Assembly: GCF_905201705.1 (NCBI RefSeq)
Contig: NZ_CAJKOX010000040.1
Span: 1 to 39,702, forward strand
DNA from: an uncultured Marvinbryantia sp.
Lineage (GTDB): Bacteria; Bacillota; Clostridia; Lachnospirales; Lachnospiraceae
Reading direction: 5' to 3'
Length of the DNA: 39,702 nucleotides
A program made the translations under genes and the position numbers. The first letter of the stretch is position 1. The number at the start of each line of letters is the position of its first letter. The notes beneath the pieces are model-generated. The model made no database searches and was not told where the DNA came from. It saw only the letters and a program-made list of their open reading frames with translations. Positions 31,041 to 38,385 of this stretch are shown here, one piece after another.

Positions 31041-31955
31041 CTATTCTTCACTGGCATTCGTAAACCGAAATACCACCAGACTGAGCGCTCCGGTCACAAT
31101 AAACAGGATTACCGACAGCGCGCCCGCCATACCGTAATTCTTGCTGAACAGATGCTTATTCAGATACATAATAAGTGTCATGGTAGATCTCATAGGATCT
31201 CCCTGACCATTCGTCAGGATCTGCGGAACATCAAACATCTGCAGACCGCCGATCAGAGAGGTAATCATCACATAAATCAAAATCGGCTTCAGAAGCGGCA
31301 GCGTAATTTTGAAAAACACCTGGGTGGAAGTGGCTCCATCCACCTCCGCCGCCTCGTACATACAACTGTCTATTCCAAGCATCCCCGCAAGAAGCAGGAT
31401 GGTCGTATTCCCAAACCACATCAGAAAATTCATCAGTGCAACCAGAGAGCGCGCGCTCCACTTATTCGACAAAAACTTAAACGGCTGGCTGATGATCCCA
31501 AGGTTCATCAACAGTGAATTCATGGGTCCGCTGTCGGAAAACAACGTAAAAAATAACATCGCAAAGGCGGAAGCCATGATCAGGTTCGGCAGATAAATCA
31601 CGGTCTTGAAAAAGTTCGTGCATTTCAGCCGCAGAGACGGATCGGAAAACCATGCGGAAAGCAGCAGCGATACGATGATCTGCGGAATAAAGCACATAAG
31701 CCACATGATGATCGTATTCCTGAAGTAGGTGAGCAGATCGCCGTTGCTAAGCAGCGTTTTATAGTTTTCCAGTCCCACAAACGTCGGACCGATCTGTGTC
31801 AGTCCGGAACGGTAATTTTCAAAAAAACTGTTGTAAATGGTTGTTACAAGAGGTATAAACTGAAAAATAATATAAACCACAACAAAGGGAATCAGAAAGA
31901 TATAACCCCACTTATTGTAGCTGACCGCTTTTTTATTATTTCTTTTTTCTTTCAT
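31041..31955 (-). CDS. Carbohydrate ABC transporter permease (MalF-type)
   Basis: A 304-residue permease with six transmembrane segments, beginning WGYIFLIPFVVVYIIFQFIP. The EAA loop YEAAEVDGATSTQVFFKITL is clear and the periplasmic-type loop is short, as in two-permease sugar importers of Gram-positives. The segment IYNSFFENYRSG is the usual first outer loop. It pairs with the MalG-type permease 11 bp downstream. Upstream is a repeat and hairpin region, then the binding protein gene, so it belongs to the same transcript with reduced expression. Confidence 0.94.
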   Translation of the reverse strand: MKEKRNNKKAVSYNKWGYIFLIPFVVVYIIFQFIPLVTTIYNSFFENYRSGLTQIGPTFVGLENYKTLLSNGDLLTYFRNTIIMWLMCFIPQIIVSLLLSAWFSDPSLRLKCTNFFKTVIYLPNLIMASAFAMLFFTLFSDSGPMNSLLMNLGIISQPFKFLSNKWSARSLVALMNFLMWFGNTTILLLAGMLGIDSCMYEAAEVDGATSTQVFFKITLPLLKPILIYVMITSLIGGLQMFDVPQILTNGQGDPMRSTMTLIMYLNKHLFSKNYGMAGALSVILFIVTGALSLVVFRFTNASEE

Positions 31956-32000
31956 AAGCAGATATCTCCTATCATACCTTCTTTGAAAAGTATGAGCATA

Positions 32001-32127
32001 CTGTTCACGCCAGCCTCAAACACCTGCTGCGACGCGAAGCGAATTTTAAATGGATTTGCAAAGGTTGCTGTGAACGGAGTGAACAACAGCACATGGGCGC
32101 CACACCTGCCCAGGCAGGCATGGCGCC
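32001..32127 (-). repeat. Dispersed intergenic repeat, copy 4, with a nested hairpin
   Basis: In reverse orientation, 32033-32089 repeats the core seen at 7061-7114, and 32002-32032 repeats the GTTTGAGGCTGGCGT module of the long form. Next to it a nested inverted repeat forms a strong stem (GGCGCC 32096-32101 with 32122-32127, and CCTGCC/GGCAGG inside). No T run follows. Its place just after the binding-protein gene suits mRNA 3'-end protection and partial read-through to the permeases. Confidence 0.75.
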
Positions 32128-32164
32128 GATTTACTTATTTTGTCCGATATTCCTTCCGGATGGA

Positions 32165-33505
32165 TTATGCCTCAGGTTTTGTCAGCTCCGGATATTTCTC
32201 GATAACTGCTGTGTAGAACTGCTCCAGCGCTTCCTCATATGTTGCATTTCCTTCAAAGTAATTCTTCATAGCTGCCTGGAATTCCTCGTTGCAGCCCTGA
32301 TCGTAAGAGGAAAGGTTGCTCAGATCGATGCTGTCGATTCCTGCGAGGAACTTCGAGATCGGGTTCTGTCCGCCAAGGATCGCATCACCGAAGCTCTCGT
32401 CTGTTGCCAGCGCTTCCATCGCGCCCTTGTTGTTTACGAAATCGCCGTCCGCTTTCGCAATTTCCGTCATAACGTCTGCATTGCAGGTCATCTGAAGCAT
32501 GATATCCTTTACAAGGCTTGCGTTGTCGGTTCCGGTCGCGCCGCAGATCCATGTGCCGCCCCAGAAGAAGCCCTGCGGTCCCTCGGTGGTCGCCCAGCCG
32601 CCTTCGCTTGCGATAGAGCCTTCGGTGTCTCCCGCCATCGAGAAATCATAGAACCATGCCGGTCCGAAGTAGCAGAATACTTTGCCTTCCGGATAAAAGC
32701 CCTTGGACCAGTCGTCGCTCCACAGCTCATAGGTGTTGGTCTGTCCTGCATCTACCATTTCTTTAGACATATCCACCCATGCTTTCAGGTTGTCGTCTAC
32801 ATGAATGGTCGTTCCGTCTACCCATTTGCTGGTCACGTTGTTGGAGAATACGCGGTATGCGTCGTTTACGGTAGAGGTCATATAATATCCGGCATTCTTC
32901 ATGGTCTGTGCCGTAGCCTTAAAGGTGTCCCAGTCAGAAACAAAAGCCTGCACTTCATCGGGATCGTCTGTTCCGAGAACCTCCGTCGCAATCTCACGGT
33001 TGTAGATCAGAAGTCCCGGGCAGCCCTGCCACGATACGCCCTTGAGCACGCCGTTGGAATCCGTTACGATATCCTGTGTGTAGCCAAACTGCTGGGAAAG
33101 ATCATCGGCAGTAATGCCAAGTTCCTCCACGCTCATGGTATATTCTGTATCTACATATTTCAGAGCGTAGTCCGCTTCGATCAGGAACAGGTCAATCTTG
33201 TCGTCCGCCGACGCGTCAGCCTGCGCCAGGAGCTTCTCGTCCAGATTGTTCTGATATGCGTTGTCATCGTTCGGCGTGATCGTCCAGACAACATCTACGT
33301 CACCGATCTTGCCATGCGTAGCGTCAACCTCCTCATAGCCCGGATAATGATCCGTGATACGGCTCTTAAATTCCTCGTTCCAGCAGTAAATATTAAGCAC
33401 TTTGCCCTCTGCTGTCTCTTCCGCCGCTGCAGGTAAAACGGTGCCGACGGTTAAACCTGTCATCATTGCTGCTGTCAAAATAGCGCTGATCATTTTCTTC
33501 TTCAT
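32165..33505 (-). CDS. Sugar-binding protein of the ABC importer
   Basis: A 446-residue extracellular solute-binding protein (family 1 type). The N-terminus MKKKMISAILTAAMMTGLTV, followed by VLPAAAEE, is a signal peptide, but there is no cysteine at the expected lipobox. It may therefore be cleaved and released, or held by other means. The mature part has typical binding-protein strands (KVLNIYCWNEEFKSR, VVWTITPNDDNAYQNNLDEK and DLFLIEADYALKY) and a C-terminal lobe ending YPELTKPEA. Aromatic-rich segments such as FCYFGPAWFYDF may stack sugar rings. RBS AAGGAGGTAG precedes the ATG. It lies directly downstream of the LacI gene and ahead of the permeases; with GH94 nearby the ligand is probably a beta-glucoside such as cellobiose. 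Confidence 0.92.
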   Translation of the reverse strand: MKKKMISAILTAAMMTGLTVGTVLPAAAEETAEGKVLNIYCWNEEFKSRITDHYPGYEEVDATHGKIGDVDVVWTITPNDDNAYQNNLDEKLLAQADASADDKIDLFLIEADYALKYVDTEYTMSVEELGITADDLSQQFGYTQDIVTDSNGVLKGVSWQGCPGLLIYNREIATEVLGTDDPDEVQAFVSDWDTFKATAQTMKNAGYYMTSTVNDAYRVFSNNVTSKWVDGTTIHVDDNLKAWVDMSKEMVDAGQTNTYELWSDDWSKGFYPEGKVFCYFGPAWFYDFSMAGDTEGSIASEGGWATTEGPQGFFWGGTWICGATGTDNASLVKDIMLQMTCNADVMTEIAKADGDFVNNKGAMEALATDESFGDAILGGQNPISKFLAGIDSIDLSNLSSYDQGCNEEFQAAMKNYFEGNATYEEALEQFYTAVIEKYPELTKPEA

Positions 33506-33550
33506 AAATTTACTACCTCCTTAAAATTTTGCTTTTTGCATTTATCTCAT

Positions 33551-33567
33551 ATTACAGCTCGTGTAAT
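33551..33567. promoter_or_regulatory. Dyad between LacI gene and binding-protein gene
   Basis: ATTACA-GCTCG-TGTAAT is a perfect 6-5-6 inverted repeat 46 bp before the binding-protein start. It may be an operator for the importer operon. Confidence 0.5.
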
Positions 33568-33576
33568 AGAAATATC

Positions 33577-34617
33577 TCAAATGATTCGTTCCTTTGCTCC
33601 GTCTTTGGGATATAGCCTTTTTACGGAAGCCCCTTTGAAAAGTGTCCCGTCCACGGTAAACTTGTCGATCAGAGTGGTCTTTGGATTCTCGATCAGATCC
33701 ACCAGCTTCTCCGCCGCGATTCTTCCGATCGCCGCCGTATCCTGGCAGATGGTGGTCAGCTTCGGCTCCAGAACGCTCGCCACGGTGATCCCGTCGTACC
33801 CGGCAATGGAAATATCCTCCGGAATGCGAAGCCCTCTGCTGCGGATTTCATTGATCCCGCCGAGGGCGGAAAAGTCATCCGGGTAAAGGATACAGGTGGG
33901 CGGACTTTGAAGGTCCAGAAGACGCCCCGTTGCGACTGCAGCGGCATCGGCGTCCCGGTACGGAACGGTCCGCATGTATTCATCCGGAACAGAAATCCCC
34001 ATGCTCTGCAGGGTTCTGTAAAATGTATTTACGCGGCTTCTGGTTACGGAAGAATCCTCCCCGTGAATGTAGGCGATCTTCCGGTGCCCCATACTGTATA
34101 TGTAGGAGACAAGCTCCTCCATTCCGCGGATATTATTGGATACCACGGAAATCCTGCCGTCAAATACATGGTCAATAGTTACTAAAGGAATGTCCGACCG
34201 GACAAGCTCCTGTACTTCTTCCGAGTAGAAATCCACACAGGCGATCACCACTCCGTCCACGCCGCGGTAGCGGCAATGCTCGTAATAGGTCATCTTCCGT
34301 CCGGAAACATTTCCGTTTGTAAAAGTGATATCATACCCCTTTTCTTCCGCAGTGCTCTTGAAGCTTTCCAGCACATGATTAAAAAAATCATGCGTCAGAC
34401 CGCTCATCGCTTCGTCCATAAACAGTACCCCGAGATTGTGGCTGCGTTTCGTTTTCAAAGCTCTGGCGGAGGAATTTGGCAGATACCCCATCTCCGAAGC
34501 TGTTTTCAGAATATAATTTCTGGTTTCTTCGCCGATGTCTGCGTAGCCGTTGATTGCTTTGCTGACGCTGGCTACCGAAACATTGCACCGTTCGGCAATC
34601 TCTTTCATGGAAACCAT
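33577..34617 (-). CDS. LacI-family transcriptional repressor
   Basis: A 346-residue regulator. The N-terminal LacI helix-turn-helix is SMKEIAERCNVSVASVSKAI, followed by the hinge NSSARALKTKRSHNLGVLF, where the final residues start the sugar-binding core. The core has the two-lobe periplasmic-binding fold (VDGVVIACVDFYSEE, MGHRKIAYIHGEDSSVTRSR, CILYPDDFSALGGINEIRSR and ISIAGYDGITVASVLEPKLT). It lies between the importer genes and the divergent GH94 gene and is the expected controller of both, probably responding to a beta-glucoside. The intergenic region on its upstream side has several TTTCGT boxes and one palindrome of the same sequence. Confidence 0.94.
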   Translation of the reverse strand: MVSMKEIAERCNVSVASVSKAINGYADIGEETRNYILKTASEMGYLPNSSARALKTKRSHNLGVLFMDEAMSGLTHDFFNHVLESFKSTAEEKGYDITFTNGNVSGRKMTYYEHCRYRGVDGVVIACVDFYSEEVQELVRSDIPLVTIDHVFDGRISVVSNNIRGMEELVSYIYSMGHRKIAYIHGEDSSVTRSRVNTFYRTLQSMGISVPDEYMRTVPYRDADAAAVATGRLLDLQSPPTCILYPDDFSALGGINEIRSRGLRIPEDISIAGYDGITVASVLEPKLTTICQDTAAIGRIAAEKLVDLIENPKTTLIDKFTVDGTLFKGASVKRLYPKDGAKERII

Positions 34618-35016
34618 AAGCCTGCCCTGCTCTTTCTTCTCTGTTTTTCCTAAATCGTTTTCGTACGCTCATTTTATTCTCTTTCGTACAAAAAATCAAG
34701 CTATTTTTTTCGATTTTTGTGCGTTTTATATATTTTCGCTCAATTACACAAAAAGATCGCCCCGTTTTTATTGCTATTACGCAAAAAAATTATATATTTT
34801 AACGAAATTTTTCGTAATGAGTCGCAAGCATCCCATCCCAATTTTTCTGCCTTTATTTTTAGAAAAAATATTGCATTTTTTCTTTATTTCTTATATACTG
34901 GAGGCAATAAGGGACTAATATTCTTTTTTCACAAATTATTTTCTAAACTATTTCGTTTTCGTATATTATTTTTCTGTATTTTCCTAAATCGCGATAAAAA
35001 CGCAGGAGGTTTCACT
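34618..35016. promoter_or_regulatory. Divergent regulatory region with ACGAAA-TT-TTTCGT dyad
   Basis: This strongly AT-rich 399-bp gap separates the LacI gene from the GH94 gene. A 14-bp perfect inverted repeat ACGAAATTTTTCGT lies at 34802-34815. More TTTCGT half-sites appear near 34693 and at 34949-34961. The GH94 RBS CAGGAGG is at 35003-35009. A TATATT sequence near 34962 could be a -10, but no firm -35 was found. No other gene is seen. Confidence 0.6.
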
Positions 35017-37452
35017 ATGAATTTCGGTTATTTTGATGATGCGGCAAAAGAGTACGTTATCACGACGCCTGACACTCCCCTTCCATGGATCAATTACCTG
35101 GGGACGCAGGACTTTTTCTCCTTAATTTCCAATACCTGCGGCGGCTACAGCTTCTACAAGGACGCAAAGCTGCTGCGCATTACCAGATATCGCTATAATT
35201 CCATTCCGCTTGATTCCAACGGAAAGTATTATTACATTAACGACAACGGAACCATCTGGAATCCCGGAACAATGCCCTCCAAAACCCCGGCAGACTCCTA
35301 CGAATGCCGTCACGGGATGGGCTACAGCCGGTTCCGTTCCTCCAAAAACGATCTGGCGGCAGAACTTCTTGCCTTTGTTCCCGTTGACGCCGCCTGTGAG
35401 ATTAATCACATAAAATTGAAAAACAATTCTTCCGGGAACAAGGATATTTCTCTTTTTTCTTATGTGGAATTTTGTCTTTGGAATGCCGTGGATGATATGA
35501 ACAATTTCCAGAGAAACCTGAGCATCGGCGAGGTGGAGATAGAGGGAAGCACGATCTACCACAAGACGGAATACCGCGAGCGCCGGAGACATTACAGCTT
35601 CTTTGGCGTCAACACAGAAGTCGATGGCTTCGACACCAGCCGCGATGTTTTCCTCGGTCACAATGAGAGCAACGCGTTCCCGCAGGCTGTAAGAGAAAAG
35701 AAATGCCGCGGCTCCATCGCCAGCGGATGGTATCCCATTGCAAGCCACCAGATCAATCTCACGCTTGCGCCGGGTGAGGAAAGAGATTTTGTCTTTTTGC
35801 TCGGATACTGTGAAAATCCGGAGGATCAGAAGTGGGAAGCCCCCGGCGTCCTCCGCAAAGATGGCGCCCGCGCGCTCCTTAACCGTTTCTCGACCACTGA
35901 GCGGGTGGAAGCTGCTTTTAAAGAGCTGAACGCTTACTGGGACGACCTTCTCTCCAGATTTTCGGTGGAAAGCGGCAATCCGCACATCAACCGTATGGCA
36001 AATATCTGGAACCAGTATCAATGCATGATCACATTCAATATGTCCCGCTCCGCCTCTTATTATGAAGCGGGCACCGGACGCGGCATGGGCTTCCGCGATT
36101 CCTGCCAGGATCTTCTCGGCTTCGTCCATCTGATCCCGGAACGGGCAAGGGAGCGCATCCTCGATATCGCCGCCACGCAGTTTGAGGACGGAAGCGCCTA
36201 TCACCAGTACCAGCCGCTCACAAAGAAAGGCAATCTGGATATCGGAAGCGGCTTTAACGATGATCCGTTGTGGCTGATCGCCGCGGTATCCGCGTACCTG
36301 AAGGAGACTGGCGATTTCCAGATTCTTGAAGAAATGGTTCCCTTTGATAATCAGGAGGACAAAGCGCAGCCGCTCTTTGAGCATCTGCACCGCTCTTTTA
36401 CTTTTACCCGCACGCATCTGGGTCCGCACAACCTTCCCCTTATCGGGCGCGCAGACTGGAACGACTGTCTGAACCTGAACTGTTTCTCGAAAGAACCCGG
36501 GGAAGCCTTCCAGACCACGGGACCGTCCGAGGGTCCGGTTGCGGAGTCGGTGTTTATCGCAGGCATGTTTGTAAAATACGGCAGGGAATTTGCCGATATC
36601 TGCCGCCGTACCGGAAGACCGGAGCTTGCAGCAGAAGCACAGAAAGCGGCGGAAGAAATGTATCAGGCAGTCCTTGACGCAGGCTGGGACGGCGCATGGT
36701 TCCTTCGCGCCTATGACGCCCAGTCGCAAAAGGTCGGCTCCAGAGAATGCGAGGAAGGGCAGATCTACATCGAGCCGCAGGGCTTCTGCGTCATGGCAGG
36801 GATCGGCGTAAAAGAAGGGCTTGCGGAAAAAGCGCTGGATTCCGTAAAAGAACGGCTGGATACAAAATACGGTATTATGATCCTGCAGCCCGCCTATACC
36901 CGGTATTATCTGAATCTCGGAGAAATTTCCTCCTACCCGCCTGGATATAAGGAAAACGCCGGTATCTTCTGTCACAACAATCCCTGGATATCCATCGCGG
37001 AAACCGTGATCGGCCGCGGCGACCGGGCATTTGAGGTTTACCGGAAAACCTGTCCGTCTTACCTGGAAAGCATCAGCGAAATCCATCGGACAGAGCCTTA
37101 TGTCTATTCCCAGATGGTTGCGGGCGCGGACGCTTATTATCACGGTGAAGCGAAAAACAGCTGGCTGACCGGCACCGCCGCATGGACCTTTGTCAATGTT
37201 TCCCAGGCGATCCTCGGCGTGCAGCCCTCCTGTGACGGTCTGATCATCGATCCCTGCGTGCCGTCGGATTTCGGAAGCTTCCGGCTGGTCCGCAAATTCC
37301 GGGGAGCCGCCTACTACATCGACGTGCAGAAGCCGGACGGCGTGCAGAAAGGCGTGCAGAAGATAATCGTTGACGGCAGGGAAATAGAAGGAAATCTGAT
37401 TCCGCTTGAGGAGGGAAAGACGGAGTATCATGTAACCATTTATATGGGATGA
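35017..37452 (+). CDS. GH94 glycoside phosphorylase, cellobiose-phosphorylase-like
   Basis: An 811-residue cytoplasmic enzyme that would split cellobiose or a similar beta-1,4-glucoside with phosphate to give alpha-glucose 1-phosphate and a sugar. The start at 35017 has CAGGAGG upstream; the longer open frame is not used. Family blocks run in order: N-terminal beta-sandwich (YLGTQDFFSLISNTCGGYSF), GRGMGFRDSCQDLLGFVHLI (about 350), the catalytic DWND at 480-483 in GRADWNDCLNLNC, and the C-terminal TGTAAWTFVNVSQAILGVQP with the phosphate-site region. Length equals that of known cellobiose phosphorylases. It is divergent from the LacI gene and importer, so imported disaccharide is probably degraded by this enzyme. 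Exact specificity (cellobiose versus another beta-glucoside) is not proven by sequence. Confidence 0.92.
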   Translation: MNFGYFDDAAKEYVITTPDTPLPWINYLGTQDFFSLISNTCGGYSFYKDAKLLRITRYRYNSIPLDSNGKYYYINDNGTIWNPGTMPSKTPADSYECRHGMGYSRFRSSKNDLAAELLAFVPVDAACEINHIKLKNNSSGNKDISLFSYVEFCLWNAVDDMNNFQRNLSIGEVEIEGSTIYHKTEYRERRRHYSFFGVNTEVDGFDTSRDVFLGHNESNAFPQAVREKKCRGSIASGWYPIASHQINLTLAPGEERDFVFLLGYCENPEDQKWEAPGVLRKDGARALLNRFSTTERVEAAFKELNAYWDDLLSRFSVESGNPHINRMANIWNQYQCMITFNMSRSASYYEAGTGRGMGFRDSCQDLLGFVHLIPERARERILDIAATQFEDGSAYHQYQPLTKKGNLDIGSGFNDDPLWLIAAVSAYLKETGDFQILEEMVPFDNQEDKAQPLFEHLHRSFTFTRTHLGPHNLPLIGRADWNDCLNLNCFSKEPGEAFQTTGPSEGPVAESVFIAGMFVKYGREFADICRRTGRPELAAEAQKAAEEMYQAVLDAGWDGAWFLRAYDAQSQKVGSRECEEGQIYIEPQGFCVMAGIGVKEGLAEKALDSVKERLDTKYGIMILQPAYTRYYLNLGEISSYPPGYKENAGIFCHNNPWISIAETVIGRGDRAFEVYRKTCPSYLESISEIHRTEPYVYSQMVAGADAYYHGEAKNSWLTGTAAWTFVNVSQAILGVQPSCDGLIIDPCVPSDFGSFRLVRKFRGAAYYIDVQKPDGVQKGVQKIIVDGREIEGNLIPLEEGKTEYHVTIYMG

Positions 37453-37458
37453 TGCCGG

Positions 37459-37596
37459 CTATCTTTTTTGCTCACAGATATACGCGGTAACACTGTCTGT
37501 TCCCGCCAGAAAATCCTCCGCGGTCTGCACTGCCCTGGTATCCGGCTGAAGCTGTCCGGGCAATGTGCAGGCCGCGGAGATTGCTATACGTCTCAT
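37459..37596 (-). CDS. 45-residue protein coupled to the upstream gene
   Basis: A small gene whose ATG (37596) overlaps the stop of the preceding gene as ATGA. It encodes 45 residues starting MRRIAISAACTLPGQLQPDT and ending YICEQKR. No family is recognised. The overlap and lack of a separate ribosome site point to translational coupling, so it is probably a partner of the 196-residue protein. It ends 7 bp from the GH94 stop on the other strand. Confidence 0.55.
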   Translation of the reverse strand: MRRIAISAACTLPGQLQPDTRAVQTAEDFLAGTDSVTAYICEQKR

Positions 37597-38183
37597 ATTG
37601 TTTCTTTCCATACATAAAATCTCATCTCCGCATCGGAATACAGCGCAAGGCTGACCGAAATTTCCAGCATCCGGCTGTTCAGCCGGTGATACATGACGGC
37701 GGGTTTCCAGGGGATGCCAAGCAGATACTCACGCTCGCGTCCCGTAAGGCAGGAAAGCATCCGCGAGAGACGCGCTTCCCGGTCCCGCCGGATCGTTCCA
37801 AAGGGACAGGAGACATAAACGTTTTCTTCCCCGCTTCTTAAAATCTCTTTTTGCAGCAGCGCCCAAAGCGCACGCTCCGAAAGCCCTTCCGTGCTGATTT
37901 CCCGCGCATGCTCCGGCAGGCTTTCCCGCAGAATGCCGCGCTCCGTCAAGTGCCGGTACACCGTTTTTTCCACCCGCTCGCGGGGCGTTGGAAAGGTGAG
38001 CTGTTTCATAATAGCGTCCGTCGTATAGCCCAGATCGCAGAGGTGGCGGATCGCATCGCCGCTGGCTGCGTCATGTACAAAATCCGCCAGCGCCTCCTGG
38101 AAATACTTTTGTGGTTCTTCCTTTTGCTGCTTTTTCAAATCGGAAGTCTCTTCTTTTAAGTTTTTCACATCTCCCACCACCAT
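37593..38183 (-). CDS. Hypothetical protein, 196 residues
   Basis: A mostly helical soluble protein. The N-terminal 25 residues are charged (KNLKEETSDLKKQQKEE), followed by FQEALADFVHDAASGDAIRH and a possible helix-turn-helix, LCDLGYTTDAIMKQLTFPTP, then VEKTVYRHLTERGIL. The remainder includes EENVYVSCPFGT and LTGREREYLLGIPWKP. I do not recognise a named family; the helix-turn-helix-like part suggests a regulatory protein, but this is only an impression. AGGAG precedes the ATG closely, and an extended -10 promoter lies about 40 bp upstream. Its stop overlaps a 45-residue downstream gene. Confidence 0.8.
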   Translation of the reverse strand: MVVGDVKNLKEETSDLKKQQKEEPQKYFQEALADFVHDAASGDAIRHLCDLGYTTDAIMKQLTFPTPRERVEKTVYRHLTERGILRESLPEHAREISTEGLSERALWALLQKEILRSGEENVYVSCPFGTIRRDREARLSRMLSCLTGREREYLLGIPWKPAVMYHRLNSRMLEISVSLALYSDAEMRFYVWKETI

Positions 38184-38220
38184 TTCTCCTGCTTTGAACG
38201 CCCGGCTGTATTACCCGATC

Positions 38221-38229
38221 AGTATAGCA
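38221..38229 (-). promoter_or_regulatory. Extended -10 promoter of the 196-residue protein gene
   Basis: The minus strand reads TGCTATACT (38229-38221), a good extended -10; no matching -35 is seen 17 bp upstream. Confidence 0.55.
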
Positions 38230-38306
38230 TAAAAAGCCCTGCATTTCCATAGCGTCAAAAATATCCGCATTTCACTTTCCAAAATCAACAGGTGAATCTG
38301 CAAACA

Positions 38307-38334
38307 GGGGACGCTCCATTTCTGAAGCGTCCCC
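38307..38334 (-). terminator. Hairpin after the DUF4367-like gene
   Basis: A 9-bp stem GGGGACGCT/AGCGTCCCC with a short loop lies 52 bp after the stop. The T run on the minus strand is poor (TGTTTGC). Confidence 0.6.
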
Positions 38335-38385
38335 CGTATGTCATATATTCTCACTGCTCTTTAATTGCTGTGCCCTGCCGGCATA

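Noticed and set aside
35122..37431. 769-residue open frame on the minus strand opposite the GH94 gene
   Set aside because: The plus strand carries all GH94 motifs with a good ribosome site; the opposite frame shows no family features.
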